DNA of 64,000 nucleotides from Mucilaginibacter sabulilitoris (lineage in GTDB: Bacteria; Bacteroidota; Bacteroidia; Sphingobacteriales; Sphingobacteriaceae). Below, one piece after another: positions 62,189-64,000 of this stretch; position 1 is the first letter of the stretch, and each line of letters opens with the position of its first letter. The stretch lies in the NCBI RefSeq assembly GCF_034262375.1, contig NZ_CP139558.1, positions 2,666,001-2,730,000 of the forward strand. Reading direction: 5' to 3'. The notes under the pieces are model-generated. The model was not told the origin of the DNA, ran no database searches, and saw only the letters and a list, made by a program, of their open reading frames with translations. Both the position numbers and the translations under genes were made by a program.

Positions 62189-63829
62189 ATGAAGAAGCTT
62201 TTCATCACCTCATTTGTTATCATTTTTGCCCTGCTCATTGCCTGGACAATGATTTGGAAACCCGCTGCATGGTCGTTCCTGATTATTGTACCTATATATG
62301 TTATTGGCTTTTATGACCTGGTTCAAAAAAAGCACAGCATAGTGCGCAACTACCCTGTATTTGGTCACCTGAGGTTTTTGATGGAAGAGCTTCGTCCTAA
62401 AATATATCAATACTTTATTGAGAGCGATACCAACGGAACGCCATTTAACCGGCAAAATCGCAGCGTGATATACCAGCGCGCCAAAAAGGTTGATGATACC
62501 CGGCCGTTTGGTACCGAGCTTGATGTTTATGAAGATGGGTACGAATGGCTTAACCACAGTATTGCCGCTATTGATCACCATAAGCTTGACCTCTCGCCCC
62601 GGGTAAAGGTAGGCGGTCCCGATTGTAAGCAGCCTTATATGGCCAGTGTTTACAATATATCGGCTATGAGCTTTGGCTCACTGAGTGAGAACGCTATACT
62701 GGCCTTAAATGGAGGCGCTAAGCTTGATAATTTTGCTCATAACACCGGCGAAGGTGGCCTGAGCGATTATCATTTAAAACCTGGTGGCGATATTATATGG
62801 CAAATAGGTACCGGATATTTCAGCTGTCGCAAGCCCGATGGTACCTTTGATGAAGAAGCTTTCGCCAAGCGCGCTGTTTTGCAGCAGGTAAAAATGATTG
62901 AGGTAAAACTGTCGCAGGGAGCAAAACCCGGGCACGGCGGTATTTTACCCGCGGCTAAGGTTACACCAGAAATTGCCCGCATCAGGCTGGTAGAGATGGG
63001 ACATGATGTGGTATCGCCGCCGTATCATACCGCGTTTAATAATCCTATCGGAATGATGCAGTTTATTAAAAAACTGCGCGAATTGTCGGGTGGTAAACCT
63101 GTAGGTTTTAAGCTTTGCGTGGGTCACAAAAGTGAGTTTCTGGCAATATGTAAGGCAATGGTTAAAACTGGTATTTATCCCGATTTTATTACGGTGGATG
63201 GGGGCGAGGGCGGTACCGGTGCGGCGCCTTTAGAGTTCTCAAACTCGGTGGGTATGCCCTTGCGCGAGGCATTGGCTTTTATTTATGACGCGCTAACCGG
63301 CTTCGATATTAAAAGACACATTAAGCTTATTGCATCGGGCAAGGTGGCCACGGGTTTTGACCTGGTGAAGAATTTTGCTTTGGGGGCCGATATGTGCAAC
63401 AGCGCACGCGGGATGATGTTTGCCCTTGGCTGCATACAGGCGCTGGAGTGTAACATGAATACCTGCCCAACAGGTGTGGCTACGCAGAATAAAGATCTGA
63501 TGCGTGGTTTGGTGGTTGATGATAAAAAGGTTCGCGTGGCTAATTTTCATAACCAAACAGTAAGCAGCGCCATACAAATGATAGGAGCGGCAGGCTTAAC
63601 CAAACCTTGCGACCTGCACCGCATGTTTATTTATCGCCGTATAAACCACAGTCAGATACAAACCTATGCCGAGCTGTTTCCCTATATACCTAAAGGTAGT
63701 TTGTTAAATACGCCCTATCCTTCAAGTTTTGAGCTGGATATGGCCATCAGTAATGAAGATAGCTTTATACCTGATTATAGCAATGTAACCAATATTGATT
63801 ATAGTAACGTAAGCTCCTATATGAGCTGA
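62189..63829 (+). CDS. FMN-binding glutamate synthase-like protein
   Basis: 546 residues. Two N-terminal TM segments (SFVIIFALLIAWTMIWK and FLIIVPIYVIGFY), then a glutamate-synthase-type (beta/alpha)8 FMN barrel: SAMSFGSLSENAILALNGGAK, TGEGGLSDYH, ITVDGGEGGTGAAPLEFSN and the Cys cluster LECNMNTCPTGVATQ (3Fe-4S). Members synthesise Glu in archaeal-type enzymes; membrane-anchored versions in bacteria are uncharacterised. It lacks the GltB amidotransferase domain, so ammonia use or another oxidoreductase role is likely. Divergent from YceI. Confidence 0.9.
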   Translation: MKKLFITSFVIIFALLIAWTMIWKPAAWSFLIIVPIYVIGFYDLVQKKHSIVRNYPVFGHLRFLMEELRPKIYQYFIESDTNGTPFNRQNRSVIYQRAKKVDDTRPFGTELDVYEDGYEWLNHSIAAIDHHKLDLSPRVKVGGPDCKQPYMASVYNISAMSFGSLSENAILALNGGAKLDNFAHNTGEGGLSDYHLKPGGDIIWQIGTGYFSCRKPDGTFDEEAFAKRAVLQQVKMIEVKLSQGAKPGHGGILPAAKVTPEIARIRLVEMGHDVVSPPYHTAFNNPIGMMQFIKKLRELSGGKPVGFKLCVGHKSEFLAICKAMVKTGIYPDFITVDGGEGGTGAAPLEFSNSVGMPLREALAFIYDALTGFDIKRHIKLIASGKVATGFDLVKNFALGADMCNSARGMMFALGCIQALECNMNTCPTGVATQNKDLMRGLVVDDKKVRVANFHNQTVSSAIQMIGAAGLTKPCDLHRMFIYRRINHSQIQTYAELFPYIPKGSLLNTPYPSSFELDMAISNEDSFIPDYSNVTNIDYSNVSSYMS

Positions 63830-63835
63830 AGGATA

Positions 63836-63933
63836 TTTGTCTGAACCGGGATTAAACAGATTTTTTGCGATTAAGGGATTTTTTTAAAGTATCGTGGTAA
63901 TCCTTTAATCCGAAAAATCATGGTTCAGACAAA
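63836..63933. repeat. Palindromic intergenic repeat (tttgtctgaacc/ggttcagacaaa)
   Basis: Outer arms tttgtctgaacc (63836-63847) and ggttcagacaaa (63922-63933), with gattaaacagat / aatcctttaatcc inside. A half-copy lies at 61307-61345. Confidence 0.8.
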
Positions 63934-63943
63934 ACCATAGAAC

Positions 63944-63975
63944 AAAAAAAGGGAAGCAAAAGCTTCCCCTTTTTA
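63944..63975. terminator. Intrinsic terminator
   Basis: Arms gggaagc (63951-63957) and gcttccc (63962-63968), loop aaaa, flanked by an A run and cttttt; typical terminator after 62189-63829. Confidence 0.8.
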
Positions 63976-64000
63976 ATATGATAAAATTAGCTAATTATAA

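Overview
The window reads as chromosomal DNA of a Bacteroidota soil or plant-type bacterium, most likely Sphingobacteriaceae close to Mucilaginibacter or Pedobacter. The reasons are the fused murF-alr gene, an ISAon1-type insertion sequence, FtsX-type permeases, membrane-anchored and cupin AraC regulators, GH2/GH43/GH76 enzymes, scarce Shine-Dalgarno sites, a TTTG/TAnnTTTG-like promoter, and several repeat families of intergenic palindromes. This assignment is inference; no rRNA gene is present.

Layout. 1-6.4 kb: start of a RibD-C/DHFR-like gene, a secreted GH2 enzyme, a nitrilase, a leftward Crp/Fnr-AhpD-HD (cyanamide-hydratase-like) operon and a CPBP membrane protease. 6.5-13.6 kb: XRE and Crp/Fnr regulators, an orphan flavin-reductase NAD-binding domain and a complete RND efflux operon (adaptor, pump, TolC-like channel). 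13.9-18.7 kb: a DUF4242/cyclase-like/AraC fusion beside a BBE-type flavin oxidase, a lipoprotein, an AraC regulator and an NTF2-like secreted protein. 19-30.3 kb: GH43-like enzyme, DHFR-like protein, hydrolase and acyltransferase bracketed by twin terminators, a 1133-residue AraC-FtsX permease fusion, an esterase and an ABC-F ATPase. 30.6-32.3 kb: an intact ISAon1-type element with 8-bp target duplication, then tRNA-Gly and tRNA-Leu. 32.4-42.7 kb: recX, murF-alr, a DUF502 membrane protein, two tandem TCR/Tet MFS exporters, a LOG-family enzyme, a sodium:solute symporter and a GH76-crystallin lipoprotein. 42.8-48.2 kb is the accessory, insertion-rich part: an IS110 element inside a REP-like repeat, a decayed serine hydrolase, and an ECF sigma gene cut by an IS1182 element. 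48.4-53 kb: small-molecule enzymes (DHFR-like, CrtO-like, NTF2, two VOC proteins, a hydrolase). 53.2-64 kb: recR, a glycosyltransferase, an SDR, a Kir-type potassium channel, a trp operon with leader-peptide attenuator, a YrdC/YciO protein, YceI and an FMN-binding glutamate synthase-like protein.

Most notable: (1) the IS110 non-coding end folds into two large-loop hairpins. Their loop sequences match the element's own right end and the flanking target, which is what a bridge RNA should do, and a shared TC core can be read from both junctions. (2) A full trp attenuator (leader peptide with three Trp codons, pause, antiterminator and terminator hairpins) sits directly before trpD, while trpE, trpG and trpC are absent. 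(3) The IS1182 insertion can be removed on paper to give back an in-frame 158-residue sigma factor. (4) Two unusual regulator fusions (DUF4242-cyclase-AraC and AraC-FtsX).

No CRISPR array, prophage, rRNA operon or replication origin was seen.
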